A stretch of 64,000 nt of DNA. Origin: Pomphorhynchus laevis. Taxonomy: Eukaryota; Acanthocephala; Palaeacanthocephala; Echinorhynchida; Pomphorhynchidae. Numbering within the stretch: the first letter of the stretch is position 1; each line of letters begins with the position of its first letter. The notes under the pieces were generated by a model, which was not told where the DNA came from, made no database searches, and worked only from the letters and a program-made list of their open reading frames with translations. This document shows positions 22,801 through 33,064 of this stretch, in pieces. Made by a program: the position numbers and the translations under genes. The stretch is taken from contig WNNJ02003730.1 in NCBI GenBank assembly GCA_012934845.2, forward strand, positions 1 through 64,000, given 5' to 3'.

Positions 22801-25800
22801 TATCTACGAAAACGTGTTTTCGTCTAGAATCAGTGCTCATCTATGTAGGCATAATTTAATCCCACCAAGTTTTCATTGGTTTGTAAACGTCGCTCAGTTC
22901 ATTTAGGTATCCGGGAAGTGCAACGGTTTTATCAAGGTAACAGTCATAAGCTTACTGTGGCAGTTCTTGACTTTTCCGCTGCATTTGACCGTATATACAT
23001 TCCTTTTGTTATCTCTTCTCCCAGGCCCATCGGTTTGCCTGCAAGAATTGTTAACAGGGTGTGGATTTTGCTGTGTACCAAGCGGTTCTTTTACGAAGAC
23101 GACCCTGATGCACGTCAGTTCTTCCCTATTACAGGTGTGCCTCAAGGCTCCCCGCTTTTCTATTTCATACCTTGCTGCCTCAATTGTACTACTCAAACCA
23201 TTAAAAAGCGATCATCATCAAGTGGTATACGATGATTATACCACAGATTGTTTTCTGGACGCATGTCTCGGACATCAGCCGCTTCTTTTTTAGATTAAAT
23301 GACCAGCTAGCCCCATATCGAGCAAGATATTACTCCCAGTCTTCACATATCGAGTAAGATACCACTCCGTCTTCACATATAGAGTAAGATACCTGGGTTT
23401 ACCATTAGGGTAAATTGTCGGCTGGATCAGACTTGTATATGTTCAAAGGTTTCCTGAAGAGTGCTATATAGGTCCTAAAATAGGTCCAGCATTTGTTATT
23501 TAGAGGAAATGCTCAGGTACGCCTATGGGGTACCTGAGCAATCTAAAGATTATTTTTCCTTTTTTAGAGGACGTCCTTCTGATCAAAGACTAAGGTTTCT
23601 CAAGCACCGTATTACGATATTACCTACTATTGTTTGTCTCGACTGGACCATAAAGTGTGTGAGAGACCTTGGATGGTTCAGCAGGAAAACGGCGCATTGG
23701 TGTATTCTGAAGGGTGCTTATCCCCCAGTCCGTTTTAAAATAGAAAGATTGTGGTGAATTGGTGAACTTAGACATCGATTGCTTTTGTTTGTTTTGCTTT
23801 TATGTTTAAATGTTGTATTCATGTTGTTTTAGTGAAAGAATCTATTATTATTAAATTGTCAGTTGTCTTACCGAGCGGGATTTTGTAATTCTTCAGCGAG
23901 AAAGTTTAGACCATTCCTAAATTCGGTATATTGTAGAATTAAATTTAATAAATTCAACGCACCATCCAGAGAATGTAAAAATTACGGAATGAAAGGCTAA
24001 TGAGAATTTTAAAGGTTCACTCGTTGTATTGGCAAAAAAGTTTTTGAAATTTGATGCACCTCCTTAAAAATTAACAGCAATCAATTAGGTAAATTGAAGT
24101 TAATTAAGGAAATTGAAGTCAATTAGATAAATTGACATCGTCGATACAAATACTATATTAATATCAAAATTATCCACTTTTACTTCGATTAGTTTTTGCA
24201 TTACTTTAATAAAGGTTAATGAAATTATCAATATTAATTAAACATCAGGGCGTTAATATGCTAAAATGTAGCTAATTTGTTATGTTAAATCAATATTAAA
24301 TAATCGAGAACATTTAGAAAAATCTTAAAGATTTTAACCATTAATCAGATCATATAAGTAAGTCTACGTATTTTATACTAAAATAAATTAAAAATAAAGA
24401 TAAATAATTACTATATAAGATTTAGTACAATTTATATTAATATAGCGATAGAATTTATAATTGAAATTCAAAATCTAAGTCAATTTTTATGAATTGACTA
24501 ATAAACAATATACGATGTATCAGAATAAGGGATTTAGGTCATCAGGAGTAACTGCCCTGTTATCGGGTTTCGACCCTATTCTTCGACCCAACATAGCAGC
24601 GTGGCCAAATACAAGGTAATAACGTAACTTGTCGATAGAAAAAATCAGATCAGATAAACGAGTCTACATATTTCATACTATATATCAATCAAAAATAAAG
24701 ATATAATAAATATATAAAATCTCATTCAATTTATATTTATATCAAATTACAATTTAAAATTTATATTTTCGAATAAATCTTATATTATATAAGATTTTAT
24801 AACTTATAGTAAGTTAAAAAAAAATTAAAATTTAATATAAAAGTCAATTTTTATGAATTGACTAATAAATAGCAGACGATGTATCAGAATAAGTATTAAA
24901 GGGCATTAGGAGGAACTGCTATGTTATCAGGTTTTAGTCCGTATTTCTTGACCCAACAAAGAATTATAATTTAGATTTTAATCTTAATTATGAATTAATT
25001 AATCTCAACTTCAAAAATTTTCAGTTATTAATTAAACATCAGGGCGTTAATATACTAAAATCTAGATAACCCTTTATATCAAAGGATATTAAATAAACGA
25101 GAACGTTTACAAAGATCTTGAAGATTTTAACCATTAATTAGATCATATAAGTATTTATGAATTCACAGATTCGGATCGACACAGGTAGATGAGAATTAAT
25201 ATCGATGATTCTTTAATAATTGATATTTTTAAGTTACAAAATATTACTAATTTGCAATGTATATGCAATGCCATTTGAAATATTTATCAGATTAGATAAC
25301 TGAGTCTACGTATTTTATACAATACAAAAATTAAAAATAAAGATAAATAATCATAAATAATAAATGATTATATAAAATGCTATAAAATAATTAAAAATCA
25401 ATTTTTATATTTTTAAATAAAAGTCAATTGTTATGAATTGACTAATTAATAATATACGAGCTATTAGAATAAGGATGAGAGCTGCTATGTTATCAGGGTT
25501 TAGCCCGTATTCCTTGACCCAACATAAGATTATAATTTAGATTATAATCTTAATTATGAATCAACTTCAGATTATAATCTTAAAGTTATTTAAATTAAAC
25601 TGATAGAAACAAAAACAATAATTATGGTATTCAAATTTGCAAATATTAAATTAGTTTTTAAAAATAAGCAAATACATACACGACATAAAAAATGTCGTGT
25701 ATAAAAATAAAGTAAGCTTTTCGAAAAGTTATACTTTACAATTGTTAGTTCGACTACCGTTCTTTCTGTCCAAGACATTTAAATTAAAATATATGTGAAT

Positions 25801-28800
25801 TAAATATATATAATTAATAATGAAAATAAAAAATTTTCAATTAATCGCAATTTCAAGTAAATGATATTTGATTGTGCTATTTATATGTTTATATTAGTTC
25901 AATATCGTCAACCATTGTAATCAAATTCTTTAAAATCATATTTAATGAGTATTTGATCGATTTCCTATGACTTAAAATTATGTTTTTGTTGTATAGATAC
26001 GAATATTATTTAAAATTGGTATCATAATACAATTCTATTTATTGATAAACTCAATTTATACATTTCATTTTAACTTTAATTTAATACATTTTGTAACCCA
26101 AATTTTAATTTTAATTTTAAAATAACTAATTTACAATAATAATCAAAATGTTGTTGTATGAAATTTGCACTAAAATATTTTTACGATTAAGTTGATATTG
26201 ATTCTACCTTTTAGACACTTTATTCTACCTTTTAGACGCTTTAATATATCTTTAAGACGCTTTATAATATATCTATCTAGTAAATCAATTATAAATTTAT
26301 AATTAAAATATTATTTATTTTATCATATATCAGCATTTATCTAGTAAATAAATGTTGCAGACAACGTTTATTTTCGAACTTTATCTGTAAATACTGTAGT
26401 ATCAGGTTAAATACAATAAACATATTTTTATGATTAAGTTTAACCTAATATATATTTTTATAGTAAGTTTGATATTTTTATAAAAATATTGTATAAAAAT
26501 ATAATATTAGAGTTTAGCTTTTATAAAAGGTAAATAACATTTTTATTATAATCTTTAAGATCTTTGAGCATCATGTCATGAATAATTGGAAACGTTTATA
26601 AATAATGCCAACTATATGCTAACCCGAAGCAATAAATGTCATTTTTGTTTTAATAAAAATGATTTTTTATTTATTTATTCAATTTTTACAATTTCATTTA
26701 CTAAACTCAGAATTATTTCATGAATAATATTCATTATTTGAAATTCATTTTTTTGTGTATATAAATAATGCAGAGTTTACGATAGTTATGTATGACATTT
26801 TAAACTATATATAATTTAACATGTTATATGTTGTTTATTTGTAAATATCAAACTTAATATTTTTAGCCAAAAATATTATATTTTTAATATGATTTGTGTT
26901 AAAATTAGTCTATTTTGATTTTATTCAGTGAAAAATTTAAATATGTTAAATTTATTTTAAATTTCTAAGACAATACTTTAGTTACACTGTTATGGCATTT
27001 GATATTGCACTTACCAGTATCGAGTCCATGCATGCCCATTACTATAATAGCAAATAAGGTGATCAACTTTCCGGCAGCAAAAATTTTGTGACATAAATTT
27101 ACAAGCTCGATGTTCAGTGCGTTCATTATCACAAATAACCCTTTTAAAAAGAGTATTAATATTAAAAATAAATATAATTTTGTAGAATATCTGATAAGAC
27201 AATTCAACGGAATAAGGATATTGTTAAGAAATTATTTACAAACAAGTTTAAGCTTCATATGTGAGAGGTTGTGAGAGGTTATAATAATTTTCAAATTATA
27301 ATTTCATTATCTTATTATTATTGAAAATATTTGAGTTATCATTGCTTTATCATATTTTATATTTTCAACAGTATGAATACAATCCAGATGATTATGAAGA
27401 TTGCGATGATTTGTAGTTAGGGAGTTAGTGCTTACAAGTTATAGTTGCTCAGAGTTATATTGTGTAGTGTAGCAGCTGAACATTTAACGGTCATATTGAA
27501 CGGTTAATAATAATGTAATAATTAAAACTGTAATTTAAATGTGTTTTACTTTTATTAAGTTTGTATTGAAACTAACTCTAAAGTATATTTTTCAAAAAAT
27601 AATAACATTTTCAATTTTTATATTTCTAAAAGTTGTATTTAATGAATAAATGATGAATCAAATCAGCTAACTAATTCTACGTATTTAATATAATTATAAA
27701 ATAAACAAAACATTTTTTTGTAGAATTAATAAATAAATAAATAATTTTGATTTATCAAAATATTTAAGGATTCTATTAATTCAATTTTATCCATATATTT
27801 ATATTTACTTGATGGTTTAATTTTTGTTAGATAGGCGTTATAGTTATTATAACATATATATGTATATCTTTTTCCGAATATAAGGTTAATTAATTTTACT
27901 AACGCTTCTTTAATATCTACTAAACCTAGATTTGTATAAAGAGTACTAAAATCGTATGTATTTATATTTTGAAAATTTATTCCTTTTGTCTGTTCTAAAA
28001 ATTCTTTTGTAGAATTAATACTGAAATAGTGTTTTATACCAGTATTAATTTCGATTACCTTGCAATATTTTAAAGTGTGCTTTAATTACTAAGTATTTTA
28101 TTCATATAGACAGAAAGTGGTTTTAATGTACATTTAAACGCACTACATATGAACCTAGGTTTTATTGGATTTTTATGTAATTTTGGATTCCAATATAATA
28201 TATGTATAGTAATCAATTATAAATTTATAACTTTTGATATATTATATAGTTTCAGCTAATATTTTGATTTAAAATAATGTAAATTTATTTAAACTTAATA
28301 ATAAATCAAACAAATAATTGAATTAATAATTAATTAATGGAATGATTAAATTAATCAACGAAATGTCTACTTACAAATGCAGCAAAATGCTAATATTCTC
28401 CTTAGAACAAGAGGAGCTCCACAAGGGAAAAATATGGCTAGTATGTAACTGCTAAATGAAAGCGAACCAACAGCACATGCACCAGGTGAAATAAGTATAA
28501 GATATGTCCATGAGAAAAGATATGCTGCAATTCTGTGTAAACCAACAAGCATGTGTTCATATGTCCCACCGGCTAATGGCAGCATGCATCCGAGTTCCAC
28601 ATTTATTAGGCAGCCACACATTATTACAATACTACAGACAATCCAAACAATCAAAGTGGCTCCATATGACCCAGCTTCAATTATCACCAAATGTGGTGTA
28701 ACAAATATACCACTGCCGACCATATAATTAACGATGAACATAGTTCCACTAAAGGCGTTAAGACGTTTCCTGAGCGTAACATTTGTTTGATTTTCATCTA

Positions 28801-28840
28801 TTGCCTCTGGATTATCGCCTATTAGCTCAATATCGTCCAT
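13825..28840 (-). CDS. SLC7 (LAT-type) amino-acid transporter, paralogue A (10 exons)
   Basis: Plasma-membrane amino-acid exchanger of the SLC7 light-chain family. Exons (minus): 28840-28375, 27140-27015, 24062-23963, 23916-23872, 20550-20427, 20379-20276, 19215-19119, 17653-17504, 14051-13880, 13838-13825. The joined frame is open for ~465 residues, the usual length for this family. VGSGIFVTP (41-49) is the unwound TM1 substrate site; FTFSGW matches the TM6 gate segment (FSYSGW in LAT1); FFPC (Cys140) fits the cysteine that links to an SLC3 heavy chain; then NFLAEELQNP, GASRRGHLP and LKHPNIKRPF. All splice sites are GT-AG except intron 8, which has a GCAAGT donor. Introns 3, 5 and 9 are 46, 47 and 41 nt. 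Intron 4 carries a retroelement insertion. The last exon (14 bp, ending SKI) is the least certain. Substrate cannot be inferred. Confidence 0.85.
14095..14580 (+). repeat. Dispersed repeat R (copy 1), in gene A intron 8
   Basis: A segment containing GTAGGTTTTCAAATTGGAGG and AGCAGACGAGTCGAGTGATC recurs, same orientation, at 47350-47620 in gene B. Here its ends carry two copies of a TGTTGGCTTA...AACAATGACTGCA block (14113-14190 and 14500-14575), so it may have direct terminal repeats of about 80 bp. It is not explained by the gene duplication, because the two genes are in opposite orientation. Mobile origin is likely; class unknown. Confidence 0.55.
15109..15540 (+). repeat. GC-richer island with ~12-bp tandem repeats
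   Basis: A less AT-rich stretch inside gene A intron 8. It holds five imperfect copies of a GCCACTCATGCT-like 12-mer (15236-15300). A CTGTGAGGATAATGTTGTGT block is repeated at about 15188 and 15484 in direct orientation. An ORF (15191-15532, plus) covers it but is repeat-driven and has no recognisable domain. It may be a small mobile-element remnant. Confidence 0.45.
15944..16052 (+). repeat. 14-bp minisatellite, CACATGTGAATAAA x8
   Basis: Eight tandem units of CACATGTGAATAAA; two units carry CACGTGTG instead of CACATGTG. Each unit contains a CANNTG palindrome. It lies in intron 8 of gene A. Units are almost perfect, indicating recent expansion. Confidence 0.9.
16489..16514. repeat. Perfect 11-bp hairpin
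   Basis: TTCTTGAATGG and CCATTCAAGAA flank a 4-base loop. The stem continues outward imperfectly as GGGAAT/ATTCCC. It lies in intron 8 of gene A. It may be a slippage product; no known function. Confidence 0.6.
16797..17205. repeat. Inverted repeat with a third partial copy
   Basis: 16797-16850 (ATTATTGGAGCTGGATCAAT...) is the reverse complement of 16970-17025, giving ~50-bp arms around a ~120-bp loop. A third, direct copy of the right arm lies at 17137-17205. This resembles a small non-autonomous hairpin (MITE-like) element with a partial duplication, in intron 8 of gene A. Confidence 0.65.
19370..19760 (+). repeat. Palindromic-tail repeat (PT copy 2)
   Basis: Carries ATCAGAGGAAATACATC, GGCCCCGCTGCTATGTTGGG, the GAAACCTGATAGCATAGCAG core, then TTATTTATTAGTCAATTCAT and an AT-rich tail to AGCTGATTTG. 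It is nearly the same as the tail of PT copy 1 but lacks the RT fragment. It lies in gene A intron 6. Confidence 0.85.
21640..23850 (+). mobile_element. Non-LTR retrotransposon, copy 4 (decayed), in gene A intron 4
   Basis: Inserted opposite to the transcription of gene A. The ORF2 start (ATG 21790) reads SLESFSLNIIWWNSGGTST; the RT fragment at 22740-23240 keeps DLRPISIQNSL, LDFSAAFDRI and TGVPQGSP; the C-terminal piece at 23509-23757 keeps RGRPSDQRLRFLK. Several deletions and frameshifts separate these. The ORF1/ORF2 junction region is tandemly duplicated (about 21640-21745 and 21745-21835). The 3' end lies about 20 bases from the splice donor of exon 4 of gene A; the matching site in gene B is empty. 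Confidence 0.87.
24340..24640 (-). repeat. Palindromic-tail repeat (PT copy 3)
   Basis: Reverse orientation: AT-rich tail, TTTTTATGAATTGACTAATA, GGTCATCAGGAG, an ACCCAACATAGCAGCG centre, then GGCCAAATAC. It lies in gene A intron 2. Confidence 0.8.
24641..24965 (-). repeat. Palindromic-tail repeat (PT copy 4)
   Basis: Begins AATCAGATCAGATAAACGAG and ends in the CTGCTATGTTATCAGG core and GACCCAACA. It is directly adjacent to PT copy 3 in the same orientation. Confidence 0.8.
25285..25530 (-). repeat. Palindromic-tail repeat (PT copy 5)
   Basis: Same layout as its neighbours, with GAGAGCTGCTATGTTATCAG and GACCCAACATAAG. Its right part is included in the near-identical inverted segment shared with gene B (25410-26203). 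Confidence 0.8.
25410..26203. repeat. Long inverted repeat, arm A (partner 44174-44961)
   Basis: About 790 bp of gene A intron 2 is the reverse complement of 44174-44961 in gene B intron 2, with only a few differences seen. Because the genes are inverted, the segment has the same sense relative to both. Identity breaks off sharply at both ends. A 62-codon ORF present in both arms (25590-25778 here) has no recognisable domain and is probably chance. Confidence 0.9.
27745..28200 (-). pseudogene. Penelope-like reverse transcriptase core fragment, in gene A intron 1
   Basis: Minus-strand fragment in two frames. 28195 to about 28100 reads YWNPKLHKNPIKPRFICSA and then CTLKPLSVYMNKIL. A second frame from about 28040 to 27745 reads NTYDFSTLYTNLGLVDIKEA. 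The PKLHK-x-P-x-K-x-RFI and TYDFSTLYT motifs are characteristic of one branch of Penelope-like RTs abundant in invertebrates; DFSTLYT carries the first catalytic Asp. YxDD and endonuclease parts are absent. One frameshift (near 28085) and truncated ends make it a relic. It may come from the same element family as the fragments at 8531 and 31641. Confidence 0.75.
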
Positions 28841-29267
28841 TTTTTGTATATTTAGAATTTAATCAGTCTTAAAAATTTTAAAACTGAAAAACACGCTTCT
28901 TTGTAGAATTTCAAAAATTCGCAAACGTAACAGTGACTAATAACTATTTTCAATCTTTAATAATAATATTACAACTAAATTGTCGGTACTCGACATTAAA
29001 ATGAATTAACAAAGGTAATTGCGATAATGCTTACTTCACTGGAAATATAATCATTCCCGAAAAATGCTTGACAAATTGTTCTTAAATATACAATCAAATT
29101 ACCAAATTTAGTGTTGTACAGGGAATATTGTAAGACTAAGAAGCAATTAAGAATTTGGAATTAAATGTTATTTGTGTGAAAATGGAGTTCCCGGTAGTAT
29201 AACCTCTGTCAGAAATACTGAAACTATGCATTTTCGACACGACATTATTTTTTTTTGCAAAAAATAT
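28841..29267. other. Upstream flank of gene A
   Basis: Non-coding. It would include the 5' UTR and promoter of gene A on the minus strand, but no core promoter element was assigned. A ~45-base stretch at 29188-29230 (CCCGGTAGTATAACCTCTGT and following) recurs at 45663-45706. Confidence 0.4.
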
Positions 29268-29350
29268 GATTGTGATTTGTCACACCGTGAGGCTGATTAT
29301 ACTAAGGTTCTTAACGACGCTTCATCCTATGCGTGCTAGATAGATTGTTA
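29268..29350 (+). repeat. 83-bp direct repeat, left copy
   Basis: GATTGTGATTTGTCACACCG through CTAGATAGATTGTTA; the near-identical right copy is at 30783-30865. The two copies bracket ~1.4 kb of mobile-element debris. Confidence 0.88.
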
Positions 29351-29512
29351 ATACCTGTGGTTCACCGTAACGATTAACCACAGGTATTTTACTCTACTTG
29401 TAAAGGTGGGGAGTGGTTCAGAGGCAAATATGGACAAGTGCGCTGAGAGTGCAAGTCTCTTAAGTTTTTGCTTTGTTGCAGGGGAGCCATGAAATACTAC
29501 CACCTGCGATTT
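29351..29512 (-). mobile_element. Fragment of the non-LTR family (ORF2, RT 3' part)
   Basis: Matches the region of copies 1, 2 and 8 that encodes VKYLGFTVTV and the stretch before it (minus strand): TTCACCGTAACG, then TAAAGGTGGGGAGTGGTTCA, then AGTCTCTTAAGTTTTTGCTT. About 160 bp with no termini; it begins exactly where the left 83-bp repeat ends. Confidence 0.8.
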
Positions 29513-29765
29513 ATAATCCTTTGTTGGGTCAAAGAATACGGACTAAAACCTGATAACATAGCAGTTTCTTCTAATGACCTATAATCGTTATTCTGAATAC
29601 ATCGTCTGTTATTTATTAGTCAATTCATAAAAATCGACTTTTATTTTAAATTTCAATTTTAACTTGATTTAAATATAAATTGTATAAAATCTTTTATAAT
29701 AATTTATTATTTAGTTTTATTTTTAATTATATATAGTATAAAATACTTAGACTCTGTTATCTGAT
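29513..29765 (+). repeat. Palindromic-tail repeat (PT copy 6)
   Basis: Starts TTGTTGGGTCAAAGAATACG, contains AAACCTGATAACATAGCAG and the TTATTAGTCAATTCATAAAA tail, and ends near GACTCTGTTATCTGATGG. Joined directly to the retrotransposon fragment. Confidence 0.83.
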
Positions 29766-30044
29766 GGAATTAATATGATTTGTATAATAAAGATATAAAT
29801 TAAAGAAAATTATATTACTTCGAAGAAAATATTCTATATTTAATATTATATAATATAACTTCTTTACTATATACTTTCAATTAAATATAATTTATTAAAT
29901 ATATTTTAATTTCATTAAAAATATTTTAAATTTTCGTTATTTTATTTTTAATTCACATTATTTTATTTTATCTTAAGACTTCGGCAATATTCATCAAAAT
30001 ATTGTATTGCTCAAGAAAGATAGTGAGTCCATTCTGCGTGAATC

Positions 30045-30430
30045 ATTCTGTTATACTCATTAAAGCCAAACGCAAAGGAAAACAGACAGAACGGTAGCAC
30101 GTGCTGTTTCGTCATCACAATGACTCATCAATGCCAAATCCCTTCTACTGATGGATGCAGTCGACGACTGGCAGACGACACACAACACGGGTCATGTGTA
30201 TGATGTACAACAGTTGTTCTAGTACCTCATACACATGACTCGTGTGTACTTATTAGAACGAATTTAGTGCCTTATATCATTTACTCGTACTTTGTGCCGT
30301 CTACCAGTCCTCCTATGCATCCAACAGTGTGAGGGATCTGACACTTGCGAGACATTGTGATGACGAAGCGGTACGTGTTACTGTTTTGCTTTATCTTTCG
30401 CATTTGGCTTGAATGAGTATAAAAGAATTA
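30045..30430. mobile_element. Palindromic MITE-like element
   Basis: Nearly the whole 385 bp can fold on itself. Outer arms: TTATACTCATTAAAGCCAAA pairs with the TTTGGCTTGAATGAGTATAA end. Middle arms: TTCGTCATCACAATG with CATTGTGATGACGAA. Inner arms: CGGGTCATGTGTATGA with TCATACACATGACTCG. It is less AT-rich than its flanks and has no coding capacity, which fits a non-autonomous hairpin transposon. No clear target duplication was identified. Confidence 0.75.
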
Positions 30431-30782
30431 TTTTAAAAATAAACTTTAAGTAGCTTTTGCTTTTTTTAACCAACGGTTGGAAATATGATATCAAAACGTT
30501 TTCACCTTAGAATGCATTATATCTTGATTTAATCAAATGTGTATTACATATCAAATTATAAAGTCATATATGAAAATTTTTAATAATTTAGTTTGAATCA
30601 GTGGATTTATATGATAATCCCAAATTTAATCCGTTAACAGAAAAAATTATTTTAATCGTCAAATTATTTAAGCATTTTTTAAATAAATCCTCGTTATATT
30701 TTTAATTATATTTTTAAATAATTTCGTGTAGTCATAGAATTGTTGTTAATTTTAAAAGTCTACATTTTATAAAGCTACAAGA

Positions 30783-30865
30783 GATTGTGATTTGTCACAC
30801 CGTTAGGCTGATTATACTAAGGTTCTTAACGACGCTTCATCCTATGCGTGCTAGATAAATTGTAA
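30783..30865 (+). repeat. 83-bp direct repeat, right copy
   Basis: Partner of 29268-29350, with a few substitutions. It ends 20 bases before the small ORF at 30885. Confidence 0.88.
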
Positions 30866-30884
30866 GTTTTCCGAAAATATAGCA

Positions 30885-31190
30885 ATGAAATGCAAGTTAG
30901 ATCTCAATAAACTTTTAATTAACTGGTTGTTCCGAAATCATCTAATTATGGCTGATAACAAAAAGGCACACAAAGAGTGCTGTATTATATTTCGTCTTCC
31001 TTTCTTAGCGGTAATTGTCATTTTTGTTTTTAAAAACGATAATTATTTCTTTTCATATCGTTCGTCTTCAAAGCATTCTGAGTCTGATAAAAAACAAAAG
31101 CGAAATGATACATACGTGATGATAAACTTACCTAGTAAATTCATTTTTACAGATATGTTAGTTGCGAAACGTATTTTTAAAAGCAAATAG
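30885..31190 (+). CDS. Small ORF of unknown function, 101 codons (possibly chance)
   Basis: No family is recognised. The frame begins MKCKLDLNKL, has a hydrophobic stretch (LPFLAVIVIFVF, about residues 38-49) that could be one membrane segment, then a polar Ser/Lys-rich part (SSSKHSESDKKQ) and a basic end. It is longer than most chance ORFs here, but codon use is AT-driven and it stands alone between repeats. It could be an exon or remnant of a mobile-element gene, or no gene at all. Confidence 0.2.
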   Translation: MKCKLDLNKLLINWLFRNHLIMADNKKAHKECCIIFRLPFLAVIVIFVFKNDNYFFSYRSSSKHSESDKKQKRNDTYVMINLPSKFIFTDMLVAKRIFKSK

Positions 31191-31284
31191 TAGAAAACTA
31201 GTGTTTTTTGTTAATCTTTTTGTCAAAATTTGTAGATATTTTGTTATTTTATCGTTAAATTAGGCAAATCAAAAATATTAAATA

Positions 31285-32020
31285 ATACTTTATGATCAAA
31301 TCAGCTAACTGAGTCTACGTATTTAATATAATTATAAACTAAACAAAACATAATAATGCTAAATCAAAAAGTAATAATTAAATAATAAAATTAATAATTG
31401 TTTTTAAATTTTCTATAATTTAAATCAAGTTAAAAAAATGAAATTTAAAATAAACGTCATTTTTATGAATTGACTAATAAATAACATACGTTGTATCAGA
31501 ACAAGAATTAGAGGTCATCAGGGGGAACTGATATGTTATCAGGTTTCAGCCTCTAGCTCCTCTACCCAACATAGCAGTGGGGCCAAATACATGCTAATGA
31601 TGTATTTCCTCTGAAATAACTATCTAGTATCTTATTCTAATGCAAAGTATATTATTTATTATCCATCCATAAAAATTGCCACTTAAGAGTTTAAATTTAT
31701 TCTTTATATTATTGTGTTGATTTATATATTTTACTATTTTCTGCTTGATGTTATTTTTATAGTAACCTAGTTTAAAATATGTATCTATTAAATTATTAAA
31801 TGATTTTGAAGAAAGCCAATATCATTACATATTGTTGCAATTCTTAAAATTTCATTATTTAATGTATTATATTTTATATTATATGATATGCATAAATGCT
31901 CATGCCAAAATATGTTTCTTGTAAATTTAAATATGTCATCTTTAAGATATAAATTAATAGTAGTTTTAATTAATCTTCATTTAATGTTCATATCTAGATA
32001 TATCCCTTCTTTATCATCAA
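31285..32020 (-). mobile_element. Penelope-like RT 3' end plus palindromic tail (PT copy 7)
   Basis: Inverted counterpart of 8531-9240 and the most complete copy. From high to low coordinates it encodes YLDMNIK, LYLKDDIFKFTRNIF, YNIKYNTLNNEILRIATICN (stop or frameshift near 31800). The AT-rich stretch, the palindromic centre (AACTGATATGTTATCAGGTT ... CCCAACATAGCAGTGGGG) and the tail to AAATCAGCTAACTGAG follow. FLDMxI, LY-x-K-x-DDF and RI-x-x-IC are motifs of the last third of Penelope-like RTs. This links the repeated tail to an RT-encoding element. Confidence 0.72.
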
Positions 32021-32334
32021 TATTGGTTTTGTTAAGACAAACCCAACATTGATTTGAAAAACTAATATTAATTAGACAAAACCAATATTAATGATGATTA
32101 CTCATTAAAGTTTGATTTTAGCGAAATAAGGAACATAACATACTCAACAGAAGGCGTTTTATAAACATTGCTTTTAGAAATGAAATTTAGTTTTTAAAAA
32201 TATTTATGTTTACATAATATACCTTAATATAAAAATGTTACTTGCTAAAATTTATCAAAAAATTTAAATACTTAAATATAAAGAAAATTCTAAACGACTT
32301 TAGATGTATATAATTACTTCTTAAGTTATTATTC

Positions 32335-32350
32335 GCCTCCGTGGCGCAAC

Positions 32351-32391
<41 letters not shown>

Positions 32392-32408
32392 GAATCCACC
32401 CGGAGGCG
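32335..32408 (+). tRNA. tRNA-Asn (anticodon GTT)
   Basis: Complete cloverleaf of 74 nt without intron. The acceptor stem is GCCTCCG with CGGAGGC and discriminator G. The D arm carries GGTTAGCGC, the anticodon stem TTCGG/CCGAA encloses loop CTGTTAA with anticodon GTT at 32369-32371, and the T arm is GGTGGTTCGAATCCACC. Internal pol III boxes A and B are intact and all stems pair. The sequence is close to animal cytosolic tRNA-Asn. No CCA is encoded, as expected. It charges asparagine for AAC/AAU codons. Confidence 0.97.
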
Positions 32409-32522
32409 AACTTGTTTGTTTAAGAGTGACACGAAATTAGATGTCGTCTATTGTATGTTTCATAACAGTTGACTTTTATTTTAAATTTATAAATGTTATA
32501 TTTAAAATTTTATTTTAAATTT

Positions 32523-32687
32523 AAAAATGTTACTTGCTAAAATTTATCAAAAAATTTAAATACTTAAATATAAAGAAAATTCTAAACCACCAACCAAATA
32601 AAAGGCAAACCAAACAGGTTAATGGTTCTATTAAAGGCAACCAAAGGCAAATTCGAACCACGTGGTTCGAATCCACGCGGATGCGAA
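32523..32687 (+). pseudogene. Decayed tandem copy of the tRNA-Asn unit
   Basis: The ~65 bases upstream of the tRNA (AAAAATGTTACTTGCTAAAA and following) are repeated exactly 292 bases downstream. The repeat is followed by a scrambled tRNA body: an ACCACCAACC piece in inverted orientation, a short GGTTAATGGTTC piece, and the original T arm and acceptor end (GTGGTTCGAATCCACGCGGATGCG). Downstream flank (AAGAGTAACACG... ATGTCGTC) is also duplicated. It cannot fold as a tRNA. Confidence 0.8.
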
Positions 32688-32754
32688 GGTTTGTTAAGAA
32701 AAGAGTAACACGTAATCGGATGTCGTCTCTATTTTTCTAAAATATTGCATGTTT

Positions 32755-32895
32755 CATGACAATTGACTTTTATTTTAAATTTTAAATTTTAACTTGAAAT
32801 ATAAATTGTATAAAATCTTATATAATTATTTATCTTTATTTTTATTTATATATAGTACAAAATACGGAGACTCAATAATATGATCTGATTAATTA
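32755..32895 (+). repeat. Palindromic-tail repeat, tail part only (PT copy 8)
   Basis: ATGACAATTGACTTTTATTT through GATCTGATTAAT; the outer tail without the CATAGCAG core. Confidence 0.65.
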
Positions 32896-33064
32896 AATTT
32901 GTATAATAAACATTTAAATCAAAGGAAATTATATTACTTTGAAGGAAATATTCTATATTCCAAAAATACTGAACTATAAAAATACTCTCAATTTTTAGTT
33001 TGTGATATTGTTATAGTGTTATTTTAATGAATAATTTCTTTAAATTTTCGTTTAAATTAATAAA

